Source: Podocnemis expansa
Lineage: Eukaryota > Chordata > Testudines > Podocnemididae
DNA length: 64,000 bases
Assembly: GCA_007922195.1 (NCBI GenBank)
Contig: ML682123.1
Coordinates: 731,751 to 795,750 of the forward strand
Direction: 5' to 3'
Below the pieces are notes generated by a model, which saw nothing but the letters and a program-made list of their open reading frames with translations, was not told the origin of the DNA and did not search any database. A program made the translations under genes and the position numbers. Below, in pieces: positions 22,189 through 32,691 of this stretch (positions are counted from its first letter, which is position 1; the number at the start of each line of letters is the position of its first letter).

Positions 22189-22435
22189 TTAAAGGTTTTA
22201 TTAGAAGTTAATGTTTCGTGGACAACAAAGGTTTACAGTATAGAGACAGTAGATATCTGGGTGGGGGGTATGGGCTATCGGTGGGTACAGAGTCATTGGG
22301 GATCGGGGAGCGGAGTAAGAACATAGCCCGAGGGGTCCCAGATGCGGTGGGAAGCAGGGGTTCGGGCTGCGGGAGGCGACATGATAGTGGGGGGGAAAGT
22401 TACGCGTCACAGTGATCGCAGGGGGGGTACTGGAG
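22189..22435 (-). mobile_element. Utopia-like 3' fragment, second U2 insertion
   Basis: It is a 5'-truncated copy of the 3' UTR, alignable with 17169-17420 (shared blocks include TACGCGTCACAGTGATCGC and GGGCTATCGGTGGGTACAG), with many differences. Its 3' end joins U2 nt 38 exactly like the long copy. Its 5' end joins U2 nt 37 directly, so it shows no duplication of its own. Confidence 0.92.
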
Positions 22436-22461
22436 ACTACACTTGATCTTAGCCAAAAGGC
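22436..22461 (-). ncRNA. U2 snRNA segment nt 12-37
   Basis: The minus strand reads GCCTTTTGGCTAAGATCAAG then TGTAGT, identical to canonical U2. The match stops at about nt 11, where the 15-bp flanking repeat begins. No PSE/DSE-type snRNA promoter context is expected, because nt 1-10 are missing. Confidence 0.95.
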
Positions 22462-22476
22462 CTGTGGCTGCTGCTC
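22462..22476. repeat. 15-bp direct repeat, right flank of the composite
   Basis: Identical to 17067-17081. 22480-23030 holds nothing recognisable. Confidence 0.8.
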
Positions 22477-23029
22477 TCAGGCATCTGATCTGACCACAGC
22501 AGCAGTAGAAAACGTTGGGGAGCATGCTCAATGCAACCACTCACTTAATTTCCAGAAGCTTCTGGCAGCCATCTGCCCAACAACATAACCCAGACTCAAG
22601 AGATCCCTAAAAGAGATAGTTCCTCCAGGCACATGGGTTACATTAATACAGCACCCACAGTTCCATCCTTGTTAGAGAATATGGGAACAGCAACTTGATT
22701 AAAAGACAGCACCTCACCCCTGTGGTGATTTGTCTAACGGGGTGATGACGGAGGAACCAGAGCTGGTCCAACAAACAGTAGAACAGTCAGGGAAGTGTCC
22801 AGGGACTCAGTCGTGTTGCTTTTTAGCAACCAGGGGCTCTGGCTGCTTTCAGTAAAGCATTTGGGGGATTGCTAAGGGTCTGTTCTAAAGTTAAGCCTAA
22901 AAATGAAGGATCAAAACTGAGCTTTTGTCTGGGGCTTGTATAAAGAAGCACAAAACTTGACAGCAGAGGTAACGGATTTGCAGGAACAAGTAGAGAAACT
23001 ATAGAAGGAAAAGTTCCTAAGGGATAGCT

Positions 23030-23355
23030 GTGTCCACTGCCGTCCATGGATGGGGAGACTGGGGTGACTGCCCTGGGCCTGTGCTGCTACCACTCCACTG
23101 CAGCATTGCCCCCCCTCACTGCTTTTGCCGGCAAGCTAAAGGCAAAGAGCGGGGTGGGAGTGTGGATCCCGGCTTCTGGACCAGCCATCCCCCTCTGAGG
23201 CTGGAGCAACAGGCCCAGGAGTGGGGCAGGAATGTGGTGCCTGGCCTCTGGGTCAGCCCGCCTTCCTGCCACCCCCAGCATGGGCGCCAGGGGCAGATTG
23301 GGGGCCCCCACAGGCTGATTTGCCATGGACCTTGCCTTCCCTCGCCCCACCTAGG
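23030..23355. mobile_element. hAT-like fragment related to 15873-16366
   Basis: It has similar GC-rich internal blocks and the same right-end sequence (CTAGGGATGGCCCTG). The left end is lost and there is no target duplication. Confidence 0.5.
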
Positions 23356-23364
23356 GATGGCCCT

Positions 23365-23640
23365 GGCCATGTTGCTCTAGTTCAGCAAAACAAACAAGGT
23401 GTCTTGTGGCATGTTTAAAGACTAACAAATGTATTTATCGCATGAGCTTTTGTGGGAGAAAATCCCACTTCATCCGATGTTTGAAGATGTAGAACTGACA
23501 GAATGGGAGAAAAGTAAATGCAGGGAAGATCTCCATCTTCAAGCATCTGACGAAGTGGGATTTTCTCCCATGAAAGCTCATGTGATAAATACATTTCTTA
23601 GTCTTTAAAAGTGCCATAAGACTCTTTGTTTGTTTTACAG
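23365..23640 (+). mobile_element. foldback element, copy without clear duplication
   Basis: It carries TAGTTCAGCAAAACAAACAAGG, AAAGACTAACAAATGTATTTAT and the complementary right arm ending GACTCTTTGTTTGTTTT. The left end abuts the hAT-like fragment and has lost the AGTTCC terminus. Confidence 0.8.
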
Positions 23641-24015
23641 AACGAAAAAGCAAACTGTGATACGTCTATCTAAAACAATGAGGCCCAGATTTGCTTAGTG
23701 ACTAGCCACCAGACTCATGCTATCGGATAGAAGGGTTAAAAATGAAGAATTGGTTAAAGACATTAAAAAGAAAAACAATGAAAAGTCAAGAGGAATTAAG
23801 TGAAGCCAGGGGAGCAGTCAGGCAGTGCTGGAACTAAGTATTCTGGCACCCGTGGCAAGCAGCACAAAATGCGCCCTCAAACTGAGCAGTGAAATGGAGC
23901 TGCTTGACTGAAATCTCCCTCTAAAATACAGCACCTGGGGCAAAGCCGCAGTCGCCCAGCCCTAGTTATGACCCTGCAGTCAGGCAGTGCTCTGGGGGGC
24001 GTAATATTCCAGTAG

Positions 24016-24340
24016 CAGGGCTGGCTCTAGACATGAATCGATGAGGCACTGGTTTGGGGCACCTTAGCTTAGGGGCGGCATGGCAGGCTGGCCTAGTAGC
24101 CAGACCCTGTGATCCTGCCCCTCCTCTGAGCCAGCCACTCTGCCCCTGAGCATGGAGCGGGCCGGCGGATGGGGTGGATGTCACTCTCTTGCCCCGCCTC
24201 TGGGCTGGGCCTCCCTGCCCCTAGGGCATAACAGCTGGTCCAGAGCAGAGGCCTGGTTCCAAGCCTCCCCCTGCCACAGGGGTAGGGGCACAAAAGCAAA
24301 AGCCACTTTTGGGTGCCACAACCCCCTTGAGCTGGCCCCA
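24016..24340. mobile_element. non-autonomous hAT-like element
   Basis: It starts CAGGGCTGGCTC and ends GAGCTGGCCCCA, with a perfect 8-bp target duplication TCCAGTAG at 24008-24015 and 24341-24348. Same family as 16479-16851. Confidence 0.85.
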
Positions 24341-24536
24341 TCCAGTAGAGGGAAACCACTGAGAAACTGAGAACTTAAAGAAAGCTGTGACTTGCCTGGA
24401 ATAATCCCCCAGCCTATCATCCACAAGGTGTGCTGGAAGACATGTGCATGAGACAAAACTAGTTGCCCCAGTTATAACAAGTGCAAACCCTTGGACTGCT
24501 ACCACCCATGTACAAGGACAGCAAATTACTTTAAGG

Positions 24537-25795
24537 CAAGGGTATCCAATCTTTTTGGGTGAGGGGCCACATTGAAGTTCTTTTCCACTCAGGGGACAAA
24601 TTTTGGCTTGGTAAGGCACAGAAATGGGTCTTAACTGTTAATTAAATTTAAACAGTCAAAATTTTCCTCCAGGTTTACAAGCTCAATTTGGTTCTTTAGA
24701 ACTGGAAACTTGCATTTCACACCTAACCACAATTCTCAGATAACATCCATCATCCCCACATCACCAGATAAGTGTCATTTCATTTTCACAGTTGTACACA
24801 CCAAGTTTTTGCTTGTTAATGAAACCACATTTTGTGAAACTTGAAAAGGGCTTCTCTTTATTTCTTTCTAGGAAGTGTCTGGTGCCAGGGAGGCATGGCA
24901 GGGCAAGGGAAGGCAGGGATGGCTGTGCGGGCTGGCCAGCAGGAGCACGGTGAACATGGCAGGGCAGGGGAGCATACCACAGCAAGGGTGGGGTGCCATG
25001 GGAGCAGTGTGGCCAATGGTGGGGTCCCCACTACTTCCCTTACCCTTCCAGACCTCTGATCCCTTTCCCTAGCTCTGCACCCAGGGCCGTAACTAGAGTA
25101 ACTGGTGCCCAGGACAAGCAGCCCCGAAGGTGACCCCCCCACCTGGGCCCTGATCCATTCTGGGCCCAATCTGTCCTGGTGGTGAGCAGCCAGATCAGGC
25201 CCCAGTACCCTGGCTGGGCAGGTCAGGTGTCTTCCCCTGCTTGCTGGCTGATCACGGCCACAGCCAGGGAGGGGGTTTGTCTTCCCTCATCACAGCCAGA
25301 GAGCCGGGAAGGGGCTTGCCTTTCTCTGCTACAGCCAGACAACCGGGCAGAGATGCAGCCAGGACCGGGTGCAGGGTGCCCTGGCCACTCTGAGCCACGT
25401 GGCGGGGTTAGGCACATCCTTCCAGCAGCACTGAGCTGAGCGGCATGGAAAGCACCCCCACAGCCTGGCTCACCATGGCTAGAGCTGGGCGGGGAGTGCA
25501 TTCACCAGCTCCCAGAGGAATGTGCCTTTAAGGTGCATTCCTCTTCCAGCCCAGGAAGGGTCTGGAGTGGCACCCTCTTTAATTGGCACCTGGGGCTTTG
25601 CCCCTTTCACCCCGCCGTAGTTATGACCCTGCTTGCACCAGCACCATGCTGTCACCCAAACCCCTTCCCCAGTTCTGCACTTCCTCGATTCCCTTTCCAT
25701 GACCCCTGCCTCAGCCCTGCATTGAGCAGGCTCCCTTTCTCTGAGCCTTTGGCTTGTCAGAGTCTGGCCTGCAGGCCAGAGGTTGGACAAACGTG
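24537..25795. mobile_element. hAT-like element containing a nested element
   Basis: The ends CAAGGGTATCCAATC and GTTGGACAAACGTG are near-inverted. Flanking 8-mers are CTTTAAGG (24529-24536) and TTTTAAGA (25796-25803), 6 of 8 identical. It is interrupted at 25082-25631. No transposase was found. Confidence 0.7.
25082..25631. mobile_element. nested hAT-like element (CAGGGCCGTAACTA family)
   Basis: It starts CAGGGCCGTAACTAGAG and ends CCGTAGTTATGACCCTG, which are inverted. Flanks are TCTGCACC and CTTGCACC, 6 of 8 identical. Ends of the same family are seen near 23960 and 63640. Confidence 0.7.
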
Positions 25796-25799
25796 TTTT

Positions 25800-27340
25800 A
25801 AGAGAAAATTCTAAAGTGATTCAAGGAGGAAGAAGCAGTTAACATTACTGAGAAAGAATTCTTGGTTTCTTTGCAGCTATTCTGATGGAAAATGGGCCCT
25901 TTCCCCCCCAAAATGCTCTGTAAAGTATTGTAAATAACTGTTGCAGGCAGAAAGACAATCTGATTTAAAATCATTTGAATGTGAACAATGTAGTTAAAAT
26001 GACAAAAAAGTGTGTTTTCCCTGTGAAATATGCAGTGTTTACTGTATGGGGTGCTTCCTTTGCTTTGCCTGCAATGCTCAAGGACATTTTTAAAAGGAAG
26101 GGTTATCTGAAGCAATAATTTGCCCACCCCAAGAGGGCAGAAGAATATTTTTTTGGTCTTTGAGAACTTCAGGAAAAGCTGGTGCCAGCAAAACAACTGA
26201 CAGCAACCCAAAATATCCTGGATCTACCGTCGCAACAAAAATCATGGCTTGTGTGTTTTGTGTTGTCTGTATTATTGCTAACATTGTTTTGCATTGTGTT
26301 AAAAGAAAATACAGTGTTAGGCAGAAAAGAATGAATAAGTATTTTGGTTCAATGGATTTAAAGGAAAAGAAATGCTGAAAATTAATGTTAAGAGTACTAA
26401 TTGATTTTGTCTTATGGAAAACACCTCATGGCATGTCTTGGAAAGCCTGTGGAAATTTTACAAAGTTACAGGATGCAGTTCTTAAGGCATCTGAAGAACT
26501 GGAGTGGCCCCAAGAGGCCCTAGAAATTGTGAAAAGGCACCTGCAGGGGTTGGCCAAAATAAAATAAAATGTGGTAACATTAATGCAGAAATCATATCTG
26601 CAAGTTCCGATGCCCCATCCCAAAAAGCAGTATAGGTATCCAAAAGAGAAAGAAGCCAGCCTAAAGAAAATGATTGATAGGTTTGAAGCCAAGATATTTT
26701 AGTGAAGTGGAAAAACTCTGGTCATGCTGCCCTGTAGCAAGTCCTTAAAAGTAATGACAGGACTGGGAGGTTTGTGCTTTTGCCCCTCTAATTGGGTGAT
26801 CCCACTGATGGCCCGTTGTGTTGTAAAAGGGGCCTAGTGGTTTTCAGTTTTAAATTTGGCCAATACTTTCTTTGCTATCCCTTTATAGGGGAACAGCTAT
26901 TACAACTTTGCTTCTACCTTCTTAGGGCACCAGCTGTGTTTTGCCAGGGTTCCTGTAAGCTGGAACAATATCCCTATTAAAAATATGGAAGGGAATGCCT
27001 GAAAAGGACAGTGCAATCTCTTTCTCATCTGTTTGCGCTTAAGCCAGGAAAAATAATTTAAAAGTATTGAACAAGGTACTACCAAAAAAACCCCAAACCA
27101 AGAAACACTGGATTTAAGGTACGCCCAAAGAAAACCCGGCTGTGCTTCCAACAAAGAAATTCTGAAATGATGTGGAGAAAACAAGGGGCGTTCTCTTACC
27201 TAAGAAAGAATGAAGTTAAAACTTTCAAAAAGGAATTTAAGAATTTTCATCAAAAACAGCTCTGTTGCATAAATCAGTGAAACAGAAAGCAGGGTAAAGC
27301 TATGTCTGTGCCGCACCTGTCAATTACAAAGTGAGAAAGG
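25800..27340. other. unique-looking AT-rich stretch, short ORFs only
   Basis: No repeat partner was noticed inside the window. The + strand short ORFs at 26160-26378 (one hydrophobic segment followed by a basic tail) and 26385-26567 (a helical, Glu/Leu-rich 60-mer) could be pieces of the same retroviral relic as 28500-29960, but I cannot support this. Confidence 0.3.
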
Positions 27341-27360
27341 GGAGCATCCTGAATCTTATA

Positions 27361-27807
27361 GGCTATGTCTACACTTAGAGTTTCAATTCGAATTACTGAA
27401 TTCGAATTAGTCAATTTGAAGTAATAATTATTAATTCAAATTCAGTCAATTCAAATTGACATGGCCATACTAGAAAATCCAATTAGAATTGGCGTGTCCA
27501 TGAGCAGGACTTGCTAGTTCGAATTAGGTAGGGGTACTATTGTATTGGGAAAATCAAGCTGTGGCTAATTCGAACTAACAGTGAGTTTGAATTGATGTGG
27601 CCACACTGGGTCAATTCAAATTACTCAGCTTGAATTGACCCTGAGTTCAACGTCAAACGAGGTCTGACCAATTCAAAGTCAGCTTTCATCAATTCGAACT
27701 GAGGAGTTCCTCAGTTTGAATTGAGGAAAGCCAGTGTGTCTATGCACTTAATAGAATTCAGACTGATGACAATCAATTCAAATTCAGCTCTAAGTGTAAA
27801 CATACCC
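27361..27807. mobile_element. MITE, GGCTATGT ends, 3-bp target duplication
   Basis: It starts GGCTATGTCTACACTTAGAG and ends CTCTAAGTGTAAACATACCC, which are inverted, and is flanked by ATA on both sides. The interior is rich in AATTCGAATT/AATTCAAATT-type palindromes. A 3-bp duplication would suit the PIF/Harbinger group. Confidence 0.8.
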
Positions 27808-27836
27808 ATATAGAGTAAAAGGACACAATTGTATCA

Positions 27837-28047
27837 AGTTCCAAAGGGGTGGCTGTGTTAGTCTAGTTCAGTAAAACAAACAAGGAGTCCTGTAGCACTT
27901 AAAGACTGACAAATTTATTTATTGCATGAGCTTTTGTGAGAGACAGTCCTACTTTGTCAGACATGAAGTGGTATTTCCTCCCATGAAAGCTCATGCAATA
28001 AATAAATTTGTTAGTTTTTAAGTGCCATCGGACTCTTTGTTTGTTTT
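27837..28047 (+). mobile_element. foldback element with 12-bp target duplication (copy B)
   Basis: It starts AGTTCCAAAGGGGTGGCTG and ends GACTCTTTGTTTGTTTT, with two complementary arms (TAAAGACTGACAAATTTATT and its complement) around a short centre. An exact direct repeat ACAATTGTATCA flanks it at 27825-27836 and 28048-28059. Confidence 0.9.
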
Positions 28048-28499
28048 ACAATTGTATCACTTGCTCAAAATGGAGCACCTGATTTAAATAGAGATTTTCA
28101 GCAGGAACCGTGTGATGGATAGGAAAATGTTGCTAGGACCCTATCTCCCATAGATGGATTAATTGGGTAAGACTGGACACAAATCAGTGTAGCTTCCTCT
28201 ATATACATGAAGGCTGCTGCTCAAAGCAAAGATTTGATGAAGCACTTAATTGGCAGCTAAAACCTGATTCGTTTCCTGGTATGTTTAGAAAAAGGTATAT
28301 TTTGTCATACATGAAAATTACATGCTAGTTTTGCTTTCCTAGCAAGCCATAATGACATGATAGGCTCTCTCTCTCTCTCTATCTTTTTTTTATCCTTTCA
28401 GGATCTCCAAGGAATAAGCAAGGGGACTGCACTGTCCCCTCCTTGGATGACTGAATGTAATTGTGCTAAGAAGTTGCTATGTTGCAAACCCTACAAAAT

Positions 28500-29960
28500 G
28501 TGTGTGTCTTAATCCCAAGGGTTTGTCTGACATATCACAAATGGCACCCCCATGCGCAACTTTTATTCAAAGTGGATGGATATGTGGTATGTTAAACAGG
28601 CATCAACTAACAGTGCCAAGTGGGATGTGTTAGGAGGAGAAGTAGGAACTGGCCTTGGACTCCTTAACTATATTAAAGTTGAAACATGGACTGATAACTT
28701 GGGATACATATGTCAGGAAACTCACGAAATGGGATATCCTATTTAGAGGGGGAATGCAAACTGTTGCTGAAATCCTTGCAGTGTGGCAACAATCTGATGG
28801 AAAAACCAACCAACCCAACTGACCAACCAGCCAACCAACCAACCCAAAATATCCTGATTCTGGCAGAAACTGTTCAGACCCTACAAACTAAGGCTTCATT
28901 AGCATTGGCAGGTACTCAAGCCTAGGGTTTAGCACAAAGTGTTGTGATGCAGATTATTCTGGCTGGATAGCATGGAATATACCCTGGAAATTAGAAAAAT
29001 TAGTAAGACTACTTCTACTAAACCTAGGTTATTGTTGTCTGATTGGTGGGCAATGATCAGTTTTACGTATGGATCCAAAAAAGCCTTAATTCACACATTT
29101 CTGGTAACTGTTTCCTCTCACAGTATTGATGAAAAATATCCCATCGTTAGTAGGGGCCTTTAGTATAATGAAAACCTTGTAATATACCCGAAAAACCAGC
29201 ATGGTTGGCACTTCAAAGGGATCAAGAATGGGAACCTGTTAAGGGACAAGGAAGCATTTCAAATGAACACCTGGGATTTGTATGTAATAATTCCTTGATC
29301 AAAAGAGATGAATGTTTATGTCCACACAAAATTCAAAGATGTCATTTTGATTTGTTCCCAGAAAACAATGGAAGGTCATTTATCTGTGTAAGACCCCCTC
29401 TCTCCTTATGTACTTGTGGATAAATGGTATGTATATGTGAGTAGTGGATTGATCAACTGACATTATTTTAATGGAACTGAAATCAGAAGATATAATTTTA
29501 TGTATCAAGTTCCTGATTATGCACCCACAGCTGTTGACCAATATACAACCTATTAAGTTGGGAATGGGCATGGAATTGGTTAAGCAATTATTGAAAAACT
29601 CCCAGCTATACCAAACTGCAGCCAATTGCAGTTAAAGATGGTGGTAGAAAATAATGCTGAACAAATTACTGCAGTGGCTGAGCGAATTGAAGAAACTGGC
29701 CATCAGTCAACGTGGGAAAGTTTTTTTTGGATGGTCACCCATGGCCACAGTGTTTTACATTGGATGCTGCATCCCATAGTCACATGCCTGGTAGTGCAAG
29801 CCTGTGTGTTCATATTAAATTGCTCTCTGGGGTTCTGGGCTAAACAGTCCATTGTCAAGCTACAAGACAAGTCAATCTATATGCCTTTTATCATAGCCCC
29901 TGTGAGGGAAGATCAGAGACAAGTAAGGAGTGGGTCGGTGAGGTTTTGTGGACTGCAGTA
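28500..29960 (+). pseudogene. probable endogenous-retrovirus env remnant
   Basis: Several short + frames read in order like a retroviral envelope transmembrane subunit. Near 28600 there is a GGEVGTGLGLLNYIK block, reminiscent of the fusion-peptide-proximal Leu-Gly region. A Cys-containing segment (CNNSLIKRDECLC) lies near 29300, and at 29630-29880 a helical stretch is followed by a hydrophobic membrane-like segment. Frames are broken by stops and shifts, so it is dead. The LTR-like repeat at 30100-30690 follows it. The simple repeat (CCAA)n lies at 28803-28846. No gag or pol was recognised. This is an inference from motif order only. Confidence 0.42.
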
Positions 29961-30030
29961 TGGAGGAGGTCAGACTAGATGATCATATTGGTCCTTTCTG
30001 ACCTTAGAGTCTATGAGTCTGTGAGTCTAA
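29945..30030 (+). mobile_element. LINE 3' tail fragment
   Basis: GGTCAGACTAGATGATCATATTGGTCC-like sequence followed by repeated TCTATGAGTCT units, the pattern of a CR1-type 3' end, but differing from the CR1 at 2105 and 32694. Confidence 0.65.
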
Positions 30031-30099
30031 ATACACTACTGAACTCACTGTAATTGATAACTCTCAAAGTAAAAAGTTATGGGAGAGGGGGTAGAGTGT

Positions 30100-30690
30100 G
30101 TGGGGGTAGCAGCTTTTGCCAGCAATCCACCAGAGAGCATATGAAAGTGGTAAATGCGCATGACTCCATGGTATGACCTTTTGGGGTGTCCGAAAATACA
30201 GTAGAACTGTCTATGAACCCTGACTGGAAGATGTTCCAGGTATCTGGATATGATAGGTGCTACAATAACAGATTGTGAGGGAAACTTTCAAGAACTGTCA
30301 AATATCAGCTGAGTACATGGACATGATGTGGTCAGGGTAGGCTGTCTCCCCCTCCCACCTCCTCTTTTCCAGCAACCCTCTTGTTGGAAGGAAATTTGCG
30401 GTTGCTGCAAGTGTCAGTAACCTGAGACTATAGAAATATGAGGTCTGTGGCTCCTCTGAAACTTGTATATAAATATGAGACAATCTGATTGTGGAGTGAG
30501 TGTCTCCTGAAGTTCACAGTGACCTCATCCTGTACTGAAGGACGGTGCAGAGCAGAAGGCCCCTCCAGAGCAGAACCTTGACTGTCTACCAAGACACCTG
30601 GAGCTCCTAACACCAGTTGGTAAGCAATAGCTGTACTACTGTATTCATTCATTATTTTTCTAGTCCTTGCATAACAACTGCATAATGAAG
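30100..30690 (+). repeat. LTR-like dispersed repeat, following the env-like remnant
   Basis: Same family as 14660-15290, with the same ordered blocks. Its position just 3' of the env-like region is what a 3' LTR would show. No 5' partner LTR was found upstream. Confidence 0.6.
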
Positions 30691-30949
30691 GTGCGACATT
30701 CCCCTCCCAGAACCTGGTCTGCTGTGCCACCGTGCCTCCCTGGTTGCCCGCTCCTGGACCCCAGCTTACCTTACTTTGCTTGGTGGACCCTGACTCCTGG
30801 GTCAGTCCACACCAGCCCCCTGTGTATAATCAGTCCCAGGCAGTGGAAGTGCATTCAGTAGCCACTCAGGGGATGGTCCCCCAGCGAGCACTCCCAGCTC
30901 CCAGATGCCACATTGGGAACTTCCATCCTGCAGGGATCGGGACCAATGT

Positions 30950-31270
30950 TCTCTCTAAGGTTTGACGGCTTGTGTGCAAAATTTTGAACCCGTGTGCAAA
31001 ACTTTTTCTGAATAAAATTTTTGTGCAACTTCATGTGATGGAAATTATTGAAAAATATAGAACAATGAAAAATTAATAAGTTATTTAAAATTTTATTAAT
31101 AATTTGAATGTATTCTATGCTTATGTGACATTTTGTCTCATCAATTCTTCAGTCCTGTTTGTCTGCCTTTGTCGGTTTTCCAAAATGAATAAGCACATAA
31201 AAAAGTTAAAGTGAAAGCAATTAACTTGCCTCTCATTTTTCATTTTGCACAGCAGCCCATTTTACAATTT
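30950..31270. mobile_element. fragment of the GTTCCCTCTAA MITE family
   Basis: It starts with TGTTCTCTCTAAGG and GTGTGCAAAA blocks that match the left part of 3570-3918. The right inverted end was not found. Confidence 0.5.
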
Positions 31271-31439
31271 AAAAAAAATGGTCCTAAATTGTTCCTAGCC
31301 AGTTCAAACATGACCCTTTATTTGTTTTACTTAATTGGTCACTATTAGTAATTTTGACCACAGTATACTTTATTTTCCTTCATTTTATTAGTGTTTGCTA
31401 TATATTTTTTCCCCAATTTAACTCTTCCCTAAGGAGCAA

Positions 31440-31530
31440 CAGGCCAAAAGGTAAAAAACCCTACCCAGGGCTTGACCCTGTGACTACAAATCTGTTATTC
31501 TACCAGCTGAGCTACAGGCATTCCATATAT
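31440..31530 (-). repeat. tRNA-derived sequence (pseudo-tRNA or SINE head)
   Basis: The minus strand reads GTAGCTCAGCTGGTAGAATA (A-box-like), an anticodon-arm region with TTTGTAG, and GGGTCAAGCCC (B-box-like). The acceptor stem does not pair convincingly, so it is not a functional tRNA. It may be the head of a tRNA-derived SINE. Confidence 0.6.
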
Positions 31531-32691
31531 AAAAACTTCTAGGCATAAAGGATAACTGTGTACTCCACTGCCCCTTGATCCCGCCCCCCCATAAACTGCT
31601 CTTTATTCCATGTATGCATCTGTGCAGCAAACTCTTAACATCAGGATCGTGGGTTCCAGCACTGTCGTCCCCCCTCCTCCCCATTCCCCAGTCTACTTAT
31701 CAGAAGTAAAAGGCTGGACAATCACCTATTTTTGGAATGCCTGAGGGAGGAAGGACATGAAGGTAAAAAGGAGCCCTTGGATAGCTAGCAACTCCCCCCC
31801 CCAGCCAATCCTCAGTGGGGCGTCATGCCTGCCCCCTGCCCATCTTCAGCTGCTCTCCCAGCCTGCCCCCTCCCCCAGTTGATCCTTGGCCATGGTTAAG
31901 GCCTGTCCCCCCCACCCCTCATCCAATCCTCAACCACTTTGCTAGACTAGGGTTACCAGATACCAAAGCATGGAAAGGACCAGGGGTGTTGCTGGATAGC
32001 AAAAAGATCCGGGGCACAGGCCCACAGGCTCCACCTGTGCTAGACTCTGCCCCTGTCATGGGTCTGCCCCCAATAGGCCACACCCACAACAGACAACACC
32101 CCCCCCCCCATTACCCAACAGGCCCTACCCCTATCCTGGGCCCAACTAGAAACTGGAATTCACATGAAATATTTTGAAGTGGGGAAGTTCCACATGAAAT
32201 AGAAATTTTGGAAACATGGAGATGTGATGTTTGTGAAAGGAAATATAGTCCCTAGGGCCATGCCAGCTGATGACTAAAACTGAAGCTGTCAGCTTCTAGC
32301 CAGCAGCTGTCTAGGCACCAATGCAGTCTGACCATGTCGATGTCCATGGATTATCCTGGTCCAGAGTGTTTAGCCTCTGTACCACTTTCCCACCACACAG
32401 AGGCCCCATGCCATGCTGTGATACAGCTCCTCCTTCATACCCCTCTGCTCGTTTTAGTTTTAATGCAATCATTCTCCTCCAGTGTTCCCTACAAACGAAT
32501 CAAGGTGCTGGCAGTATCCTCTTAAAAGCTCATAGACCATGTGAGGAAGACATATAAAAATTCTCCTCCTCTGACAAGGCATATCTTTCCCTATCTCCTA
32601 TAGGTTTCTGTTGCTAAACATCAGAAGTCATGGAGATCAGAAAATAGGATTGGAAGGGAGGGTGGTGGATGAGACCATCCCTGGGACTTAT

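Noticed and set aside
17082..22461. a functional U2 snRNA gene
   Set aside because: Nucleotides 1-10 and the 3' third are missing, two LINE copies interrupt it, and a direct repeat replaces the promoter side.
31440..31530. a functional tRNA gene
   Set aside because: A- and B-box-like blocks exist, but the acceptor stem does not pair and the anticodon arm is poor.
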